Source: Peptococcaceae bacterium UBA7185
Lineage (GTDB): Bacteria > Bacillota > Peptococcia > Peptococcales > Peptococcaceae
DNA: 12,197 nucleotides
Reading direction: 5' to 3'
NCBI GenBank assembly: GCA_002491065.1
Contig: DKVF01000062.1
Coordinates: forward strand, 1-12,197
This document shows positions 5,920-12,197 of the stretch, piece by piece. Position 1 is the stretch's first letter. Every line of letters starts with the position of its first letter. The notes beneath the pieces are model-generated. The model ran no database searches. It saw only the letters and a list, made by a program, of their open reading frames with translations, and was not told the origin of the DNA. The position numbers and the translations under genes were made by a program.

Positions 5920-6410
5920 TGGGCTGCCTGCGCGCTTTCCTGCCAGCCCTTGCATACATCTACCCATGCTTTGGCCTGGGCATATTGAAAGAGCGTATCG
6001 CAATCTAATTCGATGGCGCTGTTGCTACTGCCGCAGGCGGGAAAGACGGTGTCAAAGCGCTGCAGAGACTGGTCCAGGTAGACGGCGGTCTGTGCAGGCA
6101 CGCCGAAGGGACATACACCGCCGATGGCATGTCCTGTCATAGTTTCTACATCGTCGGGCGAGAGCATTTTGGCTTTGTGCCCGAAGGTTTGCTTAAATTT
6201 GCTGTTGTCGATTTTGGCGTCTCCAGCGGCAACGACCAAGAGACAGCCGCCGTCTTTGTCATAAAAGGACAGTGTTTTGGCGATGCGGGCGGGAATACAG
6301 CCCACGGCCTCTGCTGCCAGCTCCACTGTGGCGCTGGATACGGGAAATTCTAAAATGTTTTGTTCAGCTTGAAACTGCTTGAGATAATTGCGAACGATCT
6401 CGATAGACAT
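5916..6410 (-). CDS. YbaK/EbsC family aminoacyl-tRNA deacylase-like protein
   Basis: Proteins of this family hydrolyse mischarged tRNAs, for example Cys- or Ala-tRNA(Pro), in trans. The 164 residues show the family pattern: AARIAKTLSFY, with the conserved Lys45; VVAAGDAKIDNSKF; GHAIGGVCPFG (93-103); VYLDQSL; and ACGSSNSAIEL (125-135). Which mischarged tRNA it edits cannot be told. I chose the ATG at 6410 because GGGGAGG lies 10 bases upstream on the minus strand (6420-6426 region). A longer frame to 6482 would run through the promoter. It is first in a two-gene operon: its TGA overlaps the ATG of the cyclase gene. Transcription comes from a strong promoter at 6444-6472. Confidence 0.9.
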   Translation of the reverse strand: MSIEIVRNYLKQFQAEQNILEFPVSSATVELAAEAVGCIPARIAKTLSFYDKDGGCLLVVAAGDAKIDNSKFKQTFGHKAKMLSPDDVETMTGHAIGGVCPFGVPAQTAVYLDQSLQRFDTVFPACGSSNSAIELDCDTLFQYAQAKAWVDVCKGWQESAQAAQ

Positions 6411-6443
6411 GAAACGATTCCTCCCCAAATGATTTTCGTAAAA

Positions 6444-6472
6444 AGTATAACATGAAAGGAAATCCTTGTCCA
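6444..6472 (-). promoter_or_regulatory. sigma-A promoter for the ybaK-cyclase pair
   Basis: On the minus strand TGGACA (6472-6467) and TATACT (6449-6444) each match 5 of 6 consensus bases with an ideal 17-base spacer. The region lies about 35 bases upstream of the YbaK start. Confidence 0.75.
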
Positions 6473-6474
6473 TT

Positions 6475-6490
6475 CTTGCCAATGGGCAAG
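6475..6490. repeat. small inverted repeat between divergent promoters
   Basis: CTTGCC-AATG-GGCAAG is a perfect 6-bp dyad. It covers the -35 element of the rightward promoter and starts 3 bases from the -35 of the leftward one. It could be an operator or be chance, as the arms are short. Confidence 0.45.
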
Positions 6491-6505
6491 GGTTTCTGTT
6501 ATAAT
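6476..6505 (+). promoter_or_regulatory. extended -10 promoter for the 121-residue membrane protein gene
   Basis: TTGCCA (6476-6481) and a perfect TATAAT (6500-6505) are 18 bases apart, and TGT directly precedes the -10, making it extended. It is back to back with the ybaK promoter. Confidence 0.75.
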
Positions 6506-6544
6506 GAAAAAAGTTTGGAAAATCGCGGAGGAGTTGAAAGAAGC

Positions 6545-6910
6545 ATGCATTTCCTGAAAAGCTGGGATAAGTTTGACGAAAAAATGAGAGCGAGAGCGAC
6601 GGAGGAGCTGTTGCGGTTTATGACATTGTTCAGCACTGCTGCGGCCTTTGTGTGTTTTGGCGGCACGCTGCTCAATCAGGGTGATATGACATTGCCGTTT
6701 GTACTGTTGACCTTTTGGCTGGTGATTTCTGTGAGCTGGCAGTATGTGAAGCGGAAAAATGAACGGCGTTGGGGTGTGGCCAAGCGTACAGGGAAAGAAG
6801 TGTTCCGCATCGGAATGACGCAGCCCACTGCAGAGCAGAATGAGAACCAGCAGGGACAGAAGAAAAAGAACAGTGGGAAAAGTAAGACGGATAAGAAGAA
6901 AAAGAAGTAA
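6545..6910 (+). CDS. unknown small membrane protein with polylysine C-terminal tail
   Basis: I do not recognise this protein of 121 residues. Two hydrophobic segments lie at about residues 23-45 (FMTLFSTAAAFVCFGGTLL) and 50-68 (LPFVLLTFWLVISVSWQYV). Basic sequence follows, then a disordered tail rich in Gln, Asn and Lys that ends in a run of lysines (KSKTDKKKKK). By the positive-inside rule both ends should be cytoplasmic, making a hairpin in the membrane. The frame is open further upstream, to 6452, but that part overlaps the promoter. I therefore take ATG 6545, which has GGAGGAG 11 bases before it, a slightly long spacing. The gene has its own promoter and terminator. It resembles the 3739 gene only in general design. 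Confidence 0.75.
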   Translation: MHFLKSWDKFDEKMRARATEELLRFMTLFSTAAAFVCFGGTLLNQGDMTLPFVLLTFWLVISVSWQYVKRKNERRWGVAKRTGKEVFRIGMTQPTAEQNENQQGQKKKNSGKSKTDKKKKK

Positions 6911-6937
6911 AACAGAAATGCTGAAATAAATGAATGG

Positions 6938-6996
6938 ATAGGACGTTTGTTTTCTGATTGCGCATTGGCAATGAAGAAATATTCGTCCTATTTTTG
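6938..6996 (+). terminator. probable intrinsic terminator with long interrupted stem
   Basis: An 8-bp perfect stem (ATAGGACG at 6938-6945, CGTCCTAT at 6984-6991) is followed by TTTTTG. The 38-base interior can fold further (TTTCT with AGAAA, ATTG with CAAT). It lies 27 bases after the stop of the preceding gene. The rest of 6911-7159 holds only the promoter of the next gene. Confidence 0.6.
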
Positions 6997-7076
6997 TGTT
7001 TTTGATAGAAAGGGACAGGAGAAGGGAAAGCAGGACGTAGATTTTCATAGAAAAAATAACAAAACTGTTGCGATTA

Positions 7077-7106
7077 TTGAAAATAAGGTTTCATCTGTGA
7101 TACAAT
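7077..7106 (+). promoter_or_regulatory. promoter of the DUF5693-csaB cluster
   Basis: TTGAAA (7077-7082) and TACAAT (7101-7106) are 18 bases apart, and TGA directly precedes the -10, giving an extended -10. The leader to the ATG at 7160 is about 47 bases. Confidence 0.6.
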
Positions 7107-7159
7107 AAACCTATCTATGATTTTGTTGTAAAGAGATGAATGCATAAGGGAGTGCTAAA

Positions 7160-9121
7160 ATGAATTTGAAACCAATGAAGCAGCTGGGCTGGCTGTTGGT
7201 GGCAGTGGCTGTGATTTGCAGCTTTACGTTATGGGGACAGCGTTTACAGTCAGAAGCGGATTACAAAAATGTACAGATGGTTGTAAACTATAATGATATT
7301 GTGGCTTTGGCCAATGGAAATGAGATGAGCCAGGAAGAGTTGGTGCAATTGCTGCAGCAACGGGGTGTATCGGCAGTTTTGTATAAGGAATGGAGTCTGG
7401 GAGATTTGGCTAACAATGGTCAGGTGTCCTTGCAGCTGGGCAAAAATATTCAGAATGCGCCCTTTTGGACAAGGGTGTCCCAAGAGCTGCCAGTCAATGA
7501 GGCGACCATGTATATTGCCGTGTTGGACCCTGCGGTTGCCGAGCAGGTACAGCGCAATGTACTGCTAAAAATTGCCGGTTCTGCGTATTATGCGGGAGAC
7601 GTGCCGGTACTCACAGTGCCGGTTATGGTGCCTACCGGCGATGTGGAGCTGTCCAATGTGATGACGAAGGTAAAAGATATCGGTGTCGGCTTCCAATGGG
7701 ATGGAATTGAGCGGATGACCGCGCTGGGACTGGCCACCGTACCCCAATTGCGCAGCTGGGATAATCCTAGCGATGAAGCGCTGCGCACGGTGTTTGAAGA
7801 AATCAAAAGCATGCCCAATCTGGTGTACCTGTTGTTTAATGATAAGGAATTGCCGGGATATCCGGACAGCACGCGCACCATCGCCGATTTATTGAAAGAC
7901 GGTGACGGAAATACACTGGTCAAAATTGGCAGTATCGAGTTTTCCGACCAAAAAGGCCTGAACCAGTTGGGCGTATTGCTGAATAAAGATGTCATACGTC
8001 TGCACACCATTTCCAACGGGGAAATGAGCAAGTTTGAGCCGGACAGTGCTCTGGACCGCTGGATGCTGGCGGCGCGGGAAAGAAATATGCGCAGTTTGTT
8101 AGTTCGTTTCTTTGATATTACCAGTCCGGGCACAGCGCTGGAAACGAATCTGGAGTATTTAGAGTCGATTCAGACAGGACTGCTGGATTCGGGTTTCCGT
8201 TTGGATCAGCCTTATGAGAAACCGGCCAGCATTGATGTGCGCAATATCATATTGTATTTAATCGGAATCGGCGTGATGGCTGGCGTGATGTTGATTCTGC
8301 TGGAAATGGGTCTGCCGAAACTGGGTCTGCTGGCATTGGTGGTGGGCAGTGCAGCCTGGATTGGCCTGTTGCAGGTAAACCCTGTGCTAATCAAAAAATT
8401 GATGGCATTGCTCAGCGTGGTGACTTTCCCCACGTTGTCCTGTTTGCTGATTATGAAACCGCAAAAGCGTTCTGTGGGCAAGTCGGTGCTGGCCTTGTTG
8501 GCAATGTGCGCGTTGAGTTATATTGGCGCGGTATTGATGGTGGGGCTGTTAGCTGATGTACTGTTTATGCTGAAGCTGGACCAGTTTGTCGGCGTGAAGA
8601 TTGCCCATGTGATTCCTATTGTGGCAGTGCCGTTCATCCTGTATATCTGGAACGCGGACAAACCGTTGACCACAGTGAAGCAGTTGTTGGATAAAGCGTT
8701 GGATTATAAATGGGCAGTATTGTTTGCCATTGTAGCCGTGGCTGGGTTTATTTATATCAGCCGTACAGGAAATACCACCACCGAACTGAGCAGTGGAGAA
8801 GCCGCCATGCGTAATTTCCTCAATGACGTCATGGGTGTGCGGCCACGCAGCAAAGAATTTTTGATTGGCTATCCCTTTACGCTGCTGCTGTTCTGGTTAG
8901 GAGCCAGTCGGCGCAACTGGATTTTGACCATTCCGGCTATTATTGGCCAGGTATCGCTGGTCAATACCTATGCACACATTCATACCGCTTTGCTGATTTC
9001 TCTGCATCGCAGTTTGAACGGTTTGGTGTTAGGTTTGGCAATGGGGCTGCTGTTATTGATAGGTGTACAGGTGTTGTTAAAACTGTATGAATATGTAGAG
9101 AAAAAAGAGGGGTTGCGATGA
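7160..9121 (+). CDS. DUF5693 family polytopic membrane protein
   Basis: This 653-residue protein fits DUF5693, a family commonly found next to csaB in Bacillota. An N-terminal membrane segment (about 8-27) is followed by a large, probably extracytoplasmic domain to about residue 355. That domain includes GVSAVLYKEWSLGDL (69-83), WDGIERMTALGLATVPQLRSWDN (180-202) and RLHTISNGEMSKFEPDSALDRW (280-301). The C-terminal half carries about nine further membrane segments (from about 361 to 642) and TYAHIHTALLISLHRSLNGL (603-622), with several His/Arg residues. The biochemical function is not known. The layout suggests an envelope transporter or processing factor for the polymer modified by CsaB; this is inference. 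The start has AAGGGAG upstream. The stop overlaps the csaB start (ATGA), so the two are translationally coupled. Confidence 0.85.
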   Translation: MNLKPMKQLGWLLVAVAVICSFTLWGQRLQSEADYKNVQMVVNYNDIVALANGNEMSQEELVQLLQQRGVSAVLYKEWSLGDLANNGQVSLQLGKNIQNAPFWTRVSQELPVNEATMYIAVLDPAVAEQVQRNVLLKIAGSAYYAGDVPVLTVPVMVPTGDVELSNVMTKVKDIGVGFQWDGIERMTALGLATVPQLRSWDNPSDEALRTVFEEIKSMPNLVYLLFNDKELPGYPDSTRTIADLLKDGDGNTLVKIGSIEFSDQKGLNQLGVLLNKDVIRLHTISNGEMSKFEPDSALDRWMLAARERNMRSLLVRFFDITSPGTALETNLEYLESIQTGLLDSGFRLDQPYEKPASIDVRNIILYLIGIGVMAGVMLILLEMGLPKLGLLALVVGSAAWIGLLQVNPVLIKKLMALLSVVTFPTLSCLLIMKPQKRSVGKSVLALLAMCALSYIGAVLMVGLLADVLFMLKLDQFVGVKIAHVIPIVAVPFILYIWNADKPLTTVKQLLDKALDYKWAVLFAIVAVAGFIYISRTGNTTTELSSGEAAMRNFLNDVMGVRPRSKEFLIGYPFTLLLFWLGASRRNWILTIPAIIGQVSLVNTYAHIHTALLISLHRSLNGLVLGLAMGLLLLIGVQVLLKLYEYVEKKEGLR

Positions 9122-10212
9122 GAATACTGCTCTCAGGATATTATGGATTTGACAATGCCGGTGATGACGCCGTGCTCTTTGCCATTGTGCAGGCGCTGCG
9201 GGAAATGGTAAAGGACGCGGAGATTACTGTGCTGAGCAATCAGCCAGAAAAGACGGCAAAAGAATTTGGTGTGAACGCAGTCAATCGCTGGGGAAAAAAG
9301 GAGATTTTTCGCGCAGTGCGCAATTGCGATGTGCTGATTAGCGGCGGCGGCAGTTTGTTGCAGGATGTAACCAGTAAAAACGGGATTTTGTATTATTTGG
9401 GAATTATCAAGCTGGCGCAGTTGCTTGGTAAGAAGGTCATGGTGTATGCCCAGGGAATCGGGCCCATTCGTGAACCACGCAATCGCAAACTGACAGCGAA
9501 AATTTTGAATAAGGTGCAGGCCATTACGGTACGCGACTTTGAATCCCGCACAGAGCTGTTGGAAATGGGTGTTTATCGGGAGGTTTTGGTAGCGGTAGAT
9601 CCGGTACTGGGCGTTGATACAGCACAAATTGATGCAGCGTTGGGGATTGAACTGTTACAAAAAGACGAGACAGGTTTCAGAGAAGACACGCCTACTCTGA
9701 TGGTAGCAGCCCGCAACTGGCAGCATTCCGAATACTTTTTCCGTCAAATCGCACAGAGCTGCGATGCCGCCGTGGAAAAAGGCTGGCAGGTGGTATTCGT
9801 TCCCTTTCATTATCCGGGGGATGTGGCGGCCGGTGAAAAGATTGCAGCATTGATGGAGCAAAAAGGCGCAGTGGTTTTGCAGGGCAATTATACGCCCTGT
9901 GAGACCATGGCCATTCTAAAAAACAGCGATATGATCATGGGGATGCGTCTGCACAGTTTGATTATGGGTGCGGCGCTGCTGAAACCGCTGATTGGGTTAT
10001 CCTATGACCCAAAGGTGGACAGCTTCATGCATCTTTTGCGCCAGCCGGACTGCTTTGCCATCGACAGTGTAGATGCCCAGCAGTTAATACAGGCTATGGA
10101 GCGGTTGGGTAGACAGACAGAAAAAGAAAGAGCGTTCTGGGCGCAGAATATGGAGATTATGGCCAGACAGGCCAAAGCGCCTGCTGAAATGGTAGCTGCA
10201 TTGCGCAGGTGA
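9118..10212 (+). CDS. csaB: polysaccharide pyruvyl transferase CsaB
   Basis: CsaB adds pyruvate, from phosphoenolpyruvate, as a ketal to a sugar of a secondary wall polysaccharide. In Bacillus anthracis and relatives this creates the ligand for SLH domains of S-layer proteins. The 364-residue length and motifs fit the polysaccharide pyruvyl transferase family: RILLSGYYGFDNAGDDAVL (2-20), ISGGGSLLQD (74-83), VMVYAQGIGP (107-116), VFVPFHYPGD (226-235), MGMRLHSLIMGAALLKP (274-290) and GLSYDPKVDSF (293-303). Arg277 and His279 lie in the conserved MRLH block. It is cytoplasmic with no signal sequence. Its ATG overlaps the end of the DUF5693 gene. A 139-base gap without a terminator separates it from the WecA/TagO-like gene. 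Confidence 0.93.
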   Translation: MRILLSGYYGFDNAGDDAVLFAIVQALREMVKDAEITVLSNQPEKTAKEFGVNAVNRWGKKEIFRAVRNCDVLISGGGSLLQDVTSKNGILYYLGIIKLAQLLGKKVMVYAQGIGPIREPRNRKLTAKILNKVQAITVRDFESRTELLEMGVYREVLVAVDPVLGVDTAQIDAALGIELLQKDETGFREDTPTLMVAARNWQHSEYFFRQIAQSCDAAVEKGWQVVFVPFHYPGDVAAGEKIAALMEQKGAVVLQGNYTPCETMAILKNSDMIMGMRLHSLIMGAALLKPLIGLSYDPKVDSFMHLLRQPDCFAIDSVDAQQLIQAMERLGRQTEKERAFWAQNMEIMARQAKAPAEMVAALRR

Positions 10213-10351
10213 GGTTGTTGAAGTTCTGGACAAAAAGGAACCATGGCAGGAAAATAGAAAAGAATATTTTCACAGTTGCAAATTTGACAAGAATGATGTA
10301 AAGTAATTGCGAATCAAGTCGATTATTTTCATAGTTCGGAGGCAGAAACTT

Positions 10352-11371
10352 ATGTTAAAAGATTTAATCATGGCGCTCATTGCATTGATTTTGAGTCTGC
10401 TTTTGGTACCCGGTGTGGGCAAGCTGGCGATAAGAATCGGTGCAATAGATAAACCAAATGCGCGCAAGGTTCACACGCATATTATGCCCCGCATGGGCGG
10501 ACTGGCAATCTATACCAGCTTTTTTATAGTGTTGTTTTTGAGTCACAGTGTAACAAAAGAGTTGCTGGGTTTATTCCTTGGCGGAACCGTGTTGGTGATC
10601 GTGGGAATCATTGACGACATGAAAGATATTCCGGCAAAAGTAAAGCTGTGCGGGCAAATTTTGGCGGCTTGTATTGTGGTGGCTTTTGGTGTGCGGGTTG
10701 ACTTCATGACCAATATATTTCATGGTGATATCTTTTTCCTTTCTATCTTTAGTATTCCCGTCACGATTATTTGGATTGTGGCAATTATCAACGCAGTCAA
10801 CCTGATTGATGGGTTAGACGGTTTAGCTGCAGGGATTTCTATTATTGCAGCGGCAACGATGGCGATTTCAGGATATGCCAGCGGACAGGTGCTAATGGCG
10901 TCTATGGCGATGATTTTGATTGGCGCTACGCTTGGATTCCTGCGTTACAATTTCCATCCGGCCAAAATTTTTATGGGCGATACCGGCTCCATGTTTCTCG
11001 GCTATAATTTGGCTGTATTTGCCGTGCTGGGTATGACAAAAAGCTTTACGGCGTTATCTTTGGTAACCCCCATTCTGGTGCTGGCAATACCTATTTTGGA
11101 TACATTGTTTGCAATTATCCGACGGAAAATGAATCATAAGCCGATTTTCAAGCCAGACAAGCATCATTTGCACCATTGTCTGTTGAATTATGGTTTTAGC
11201 CATCGCGATACAGTGTTGATTATTTATGCTGTCAGCGCTGTTTTGGCATTATGTGGTTTAATTATGACTTATTTGAGTTCTACGCAAGGTATCTGTCTTT
11301 TGACAGTGATTTCCATTATTATCATCTACGCGGCGATAAAAATCGGCGTCATTGGAAAACGAGAGGAATAA
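10352..11371 (+). CDS. WecA/TagO-like undecaprenyl-phosphate sugar-1-phosphate transferase
   Basis: This membrane enzyme of the MraY/WecA/TagO superfamily moves a UDP-activated sugar-1-phosphate, usually GlcNAc-1-P, onto undecaprenyl phosphate and so starts a wall or surface polysaccharide. The 339 residues contain about ten or eleven membrane segments and the catalytic motifs: IIDDMKDIPAK (86-96, Asp88/Asp89), NAVNLIDGLDGLAAG (147-161), KIFMGDTGSMFLG (205-217) and DKHHLHHCLLNYG (269-281), the family's His-rich C-terminal loop. The absence of MraY-specific context argues for WecA/TagO rather than MraY. I chose ATG 10352 because GGAGG lies 9 bases upstream, although the frame opens at a TTG 45 bases earlier. 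The upstream region has a TTGCAA/TAAAGT pair (10276-10304) that could be a weak internal promoter. Its place after csaB suggests it starts the polymer that CsaB decorates. Confidence 0.92.
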   Translation: MLKDLIMALIALILSLLLVPGVGKLAIRIGAIDKPNARKVHTHIMPRMGGLAIYTSFFIVLFLSHSVTKELLGLFLGGTVLVIVGIIDDMKDIPAKVKLCGQILAACIVVAFGVRVDFMTNIFHGDIFFLSIFSIPVTIIWIVAIINAVNLIDGLDGLAAGISIIAAATMAISGYASGQVLMASMAMILIGATLGFLRYNFHPAKIFMGDTGSMFLGYNLAVFAVLGMTKSFTALSLVTPILVLAIPILDTLFAIIRRKMNHKPIFKPDKHHLHHCLLNYGFSHRDTVLIIYAVSAVLALCGLIMTYLSSTQGICLLTVISIIIIYAAIKIGVIGKREE

Positions 11372-11383
11372 GGGAGAAATTTC

Positions 11384-12019
11384 ATGAGAACAAAACGTGT
11401 TGTAATTGTATGCTGCATCACCTTTTTCGTTGGCATGATAGGCGGCGGGGCCTATGCATATACTACAAATTCTGATGACAGTCAAGGGCTTGCACTAAAA
11501 TTAGAGCAGGCACAAGAAAACTGGGAAGTTGAGCAGTTTATTAATGAACAGGAAAAACTCCGGCCTGATGGTATGGGTGAATCTAAAATTGCGACAGGCA
11601 GCAAATATACAGGCATCACATATAATGGAGGAAAGTCGAATCAAAGTCAAAATACGGATAATTATCAAAATGTAACTCCAGCCAATGTTGGTGGGGACAA
11701 TACGCTGAAAGAAGAAAAGACCGGTTTGCTGGGAAAACTATTTGGTGAAAAAGAGAATGATGTGCAGGGAGAACAGCCATCATCGACAGGTACCGATGGT
11801 GCTGATCAGACTAAACAGGGAAGGGTAAGCATTCATGAGGGAAGTCTCAATGTCCGAGCGCAGAGCAATACAAGCAGTGAAATTATTGGGCAAGTATATA
11901 AAGACAATCTAGTGCAGATTTTAGGCAGTGAGGGCAGCTGGTATCGAATCGTTACTGCCGACGGCACAGAAGGATACGTGTCTGCTGCCTACGTCGAAAT
12001 TATAGATGCAGCAGAATAA
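11384..12019 (+). CDS. SH3-domain protein with N-terminal signal/anchor
   Basis: This 211-residue exported or membrane-anchored protein has a hydrophobic segment at about 6-27 (VVIVCCITFFVGMIGGGAYAY) after basic residues. A low-complexity linker rich in Asn, Gln, Ser, Thr, Gly and Glu runs from about 28 to 145. A bacterial SH3 (SH3_3-type) domain lies at about 147-207, with EGSLNVRAQSNTSSEIIGQV, GSWYRIV and GYVSAAYVEI as the usual landmarks. Such domains often bind peptidoglycan or wall polymers. The Ala-Tyr-Ala at 23-25 could allow cleavage, and there is no lipobox. It starts 12 bases after the previous stop with GGGAG upstream, so it is co-transcribed. It may bind the polymer made by its neighbours; this is inference. 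Confidence 0.87.
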   Translation: MRTKRVVIVCCITFFVGMIGGGAYAYTTNSDDSQGLALKLEQAQENWEVEQFINEQEKLRPDGMGESKIATGSKYTGITYNGGKSNQSQNTDNYQNVTPANVGGDNTLKEEKTGLLGKLFGEKENDVQGEQPSSTGTDGADQTKQGRVSIHEGSLNVRAQSNTSSEIIGQVYKDNLVQILGSEGSWYRIVTADGTEGYVSAAYVEIIDAAE

Positions 12020-12025
12020 ATTGGG

Positions 12026-12059
12026 GAGGAGCAGGAATTTGCTCCTCTTGTTCTATTTT
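12026..12059 (+). terminator. intrinsic terminator of the envelope cluster
   Basis: A perfect 8-bp stem (GAGGAGCA at 12026-12033, TGCTCCTC at 12040-12047) with a 6-base loop is followed by TTGTTCTATTTT. It starts 6 bases after the SH3 gene stop. Confidence 0.8.
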
Positions 12060-12116
12060 GAGTAAAAATTGCTGAAAAAGGGATTATATAAAAGAGAAAA
12101 ATTTGAAAAGAAGATG

Positions 12117-12145
12117 TTGACAAAAAGAAATGGGAGTGATAAAAT
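12117..12145 (+). promoter_or_regulatory. near-consensus sigma-A promoter at right edge
   Basis: A perfect TTGACA (12117-12122) and TAAAAT (12140-12145) are separated by exactly 17 bases. It should drive a gene extending beyond the window. Confidence 0.75.
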
Positions 12146-12197
12146 ATGAAAAGTCGTCAGCGGTACGGTCAATACGAGAAAAGAAAAAGAGAAATAA
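12146..12197 (+). CDS. start of a possible basic protein, cut by window end
   Basis: An ATG at 12146 opens a frame (MKSRQRYGQYEKRKREI) that runs off the window. GGGAG lies 9 bases upstream, which supports translation. However, the -10 element of the promoter at 12117-12145 touches this ATG, so a transcript from that promoter would begin after the start codon. Either another promoter is used, or the real start lies further downstream. The product is unknown. Confidence 0.35.
   Translation, partial: MKSRQRYGQYEKRKREI

Noticed and set aside
6350..7048. A 232-residue minus-strand frame with hydrophobic stretches
   Set aside because: It runs through two opposing promoters, a terminator and the complement of the polylysine-tail gene, so it is a shadow frame.
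10284..10289. A perfect TTGACA upstream of the WecA/TagO-like gene, considered as its main promoter
   Set aside because: No acceptable -10 lies 15-19 bases downstream. The gene is more simply read from the csaB transcript or a weak overlapping promoter.
1..12197. Mobile elements, CRISPR arrays, toxin-antitoxin pairs or phage genes
   Set aside because: No transposase, integrase, repeat-spacer pattern or defence-type domain is visible on either strand.

Overview
The window reads as a gene-dense piece of chromosome from an anaerobic member of the Bacillota. The GC content is moderate (about half), Shine-Dalgarno sites are strong (GGAGG-type), several promoters look like sigma-A with extended -10 elements, and TTG is probably used once as a start. 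The gene set (AroH-type chorismate mutase, YqeY, TrhA, DUF5693, CsaB, a WecA/TagO-like transferase) is typical of that phylum. Negativicutes is my best guess for the class, but this is inference. I see no tRNA, rRNA, CRISPR array or insertion sequence, and no gap between genes exceeds 300 bases.

Left part, plus strand (1-1805): the 3' part of aroB, then aroH overlapping it by 4 bases, then yqeY, closed by a clear intrinsic terminator. The two aro genes serve the shikimate/chorismate pathway, and yqeY appears to be carried along in the transcript.

Middle part (1806-6910): single genes and short operons on both strands. These are a GNAT acetyltransferase with a possible 33-residue ORF directly behind it, a minus-strand flavodoxin-like protein divergent from a transglutaminase-like protein, an unknown small membrane protein, a DUF4177 protein with its own promoter and terminator, and a TrhA/hemolysin III-family membrane protein. 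The TrhA gene sits behind a perfect 49-base palindrome that overlaps its promoter. A minus-strand pair follows: a YbaK-type tRNA-editing protein translationally coupled to a metal-dependent cyclase (kynurenine formamidase-like). The cyclase frame is broken by one extra C in a C5 run, exactly inside its metal-binding motif. The pair is divergent from an unknown small membrane protein with a polylysine tail, and the two promoters lie back to back.

Right part, plus strand (7101-12059): a cell-envelope cluster of DUF5693 membrane protein, csaB (polysaccharide pyruvyl transferase), a WecA/TagO-like polyprenyl-phosphate sugar-1-phosphate transferase and a secreted or anchored SH3 protein, ending in an intrinsic terminator. 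Together these suggest synthesis and pyruvylation of a wall polysaccharide of the kind that anchors SLH-domain surface proteins. A near-consensus promoter and the start of a further ORF lie at the right edge.

The items most worth a second look are the large palindrome at the trhA promoter, the frameshift inside the cyclase motif, and the DUF5693/CsaB/WecA/SH3 cluster.
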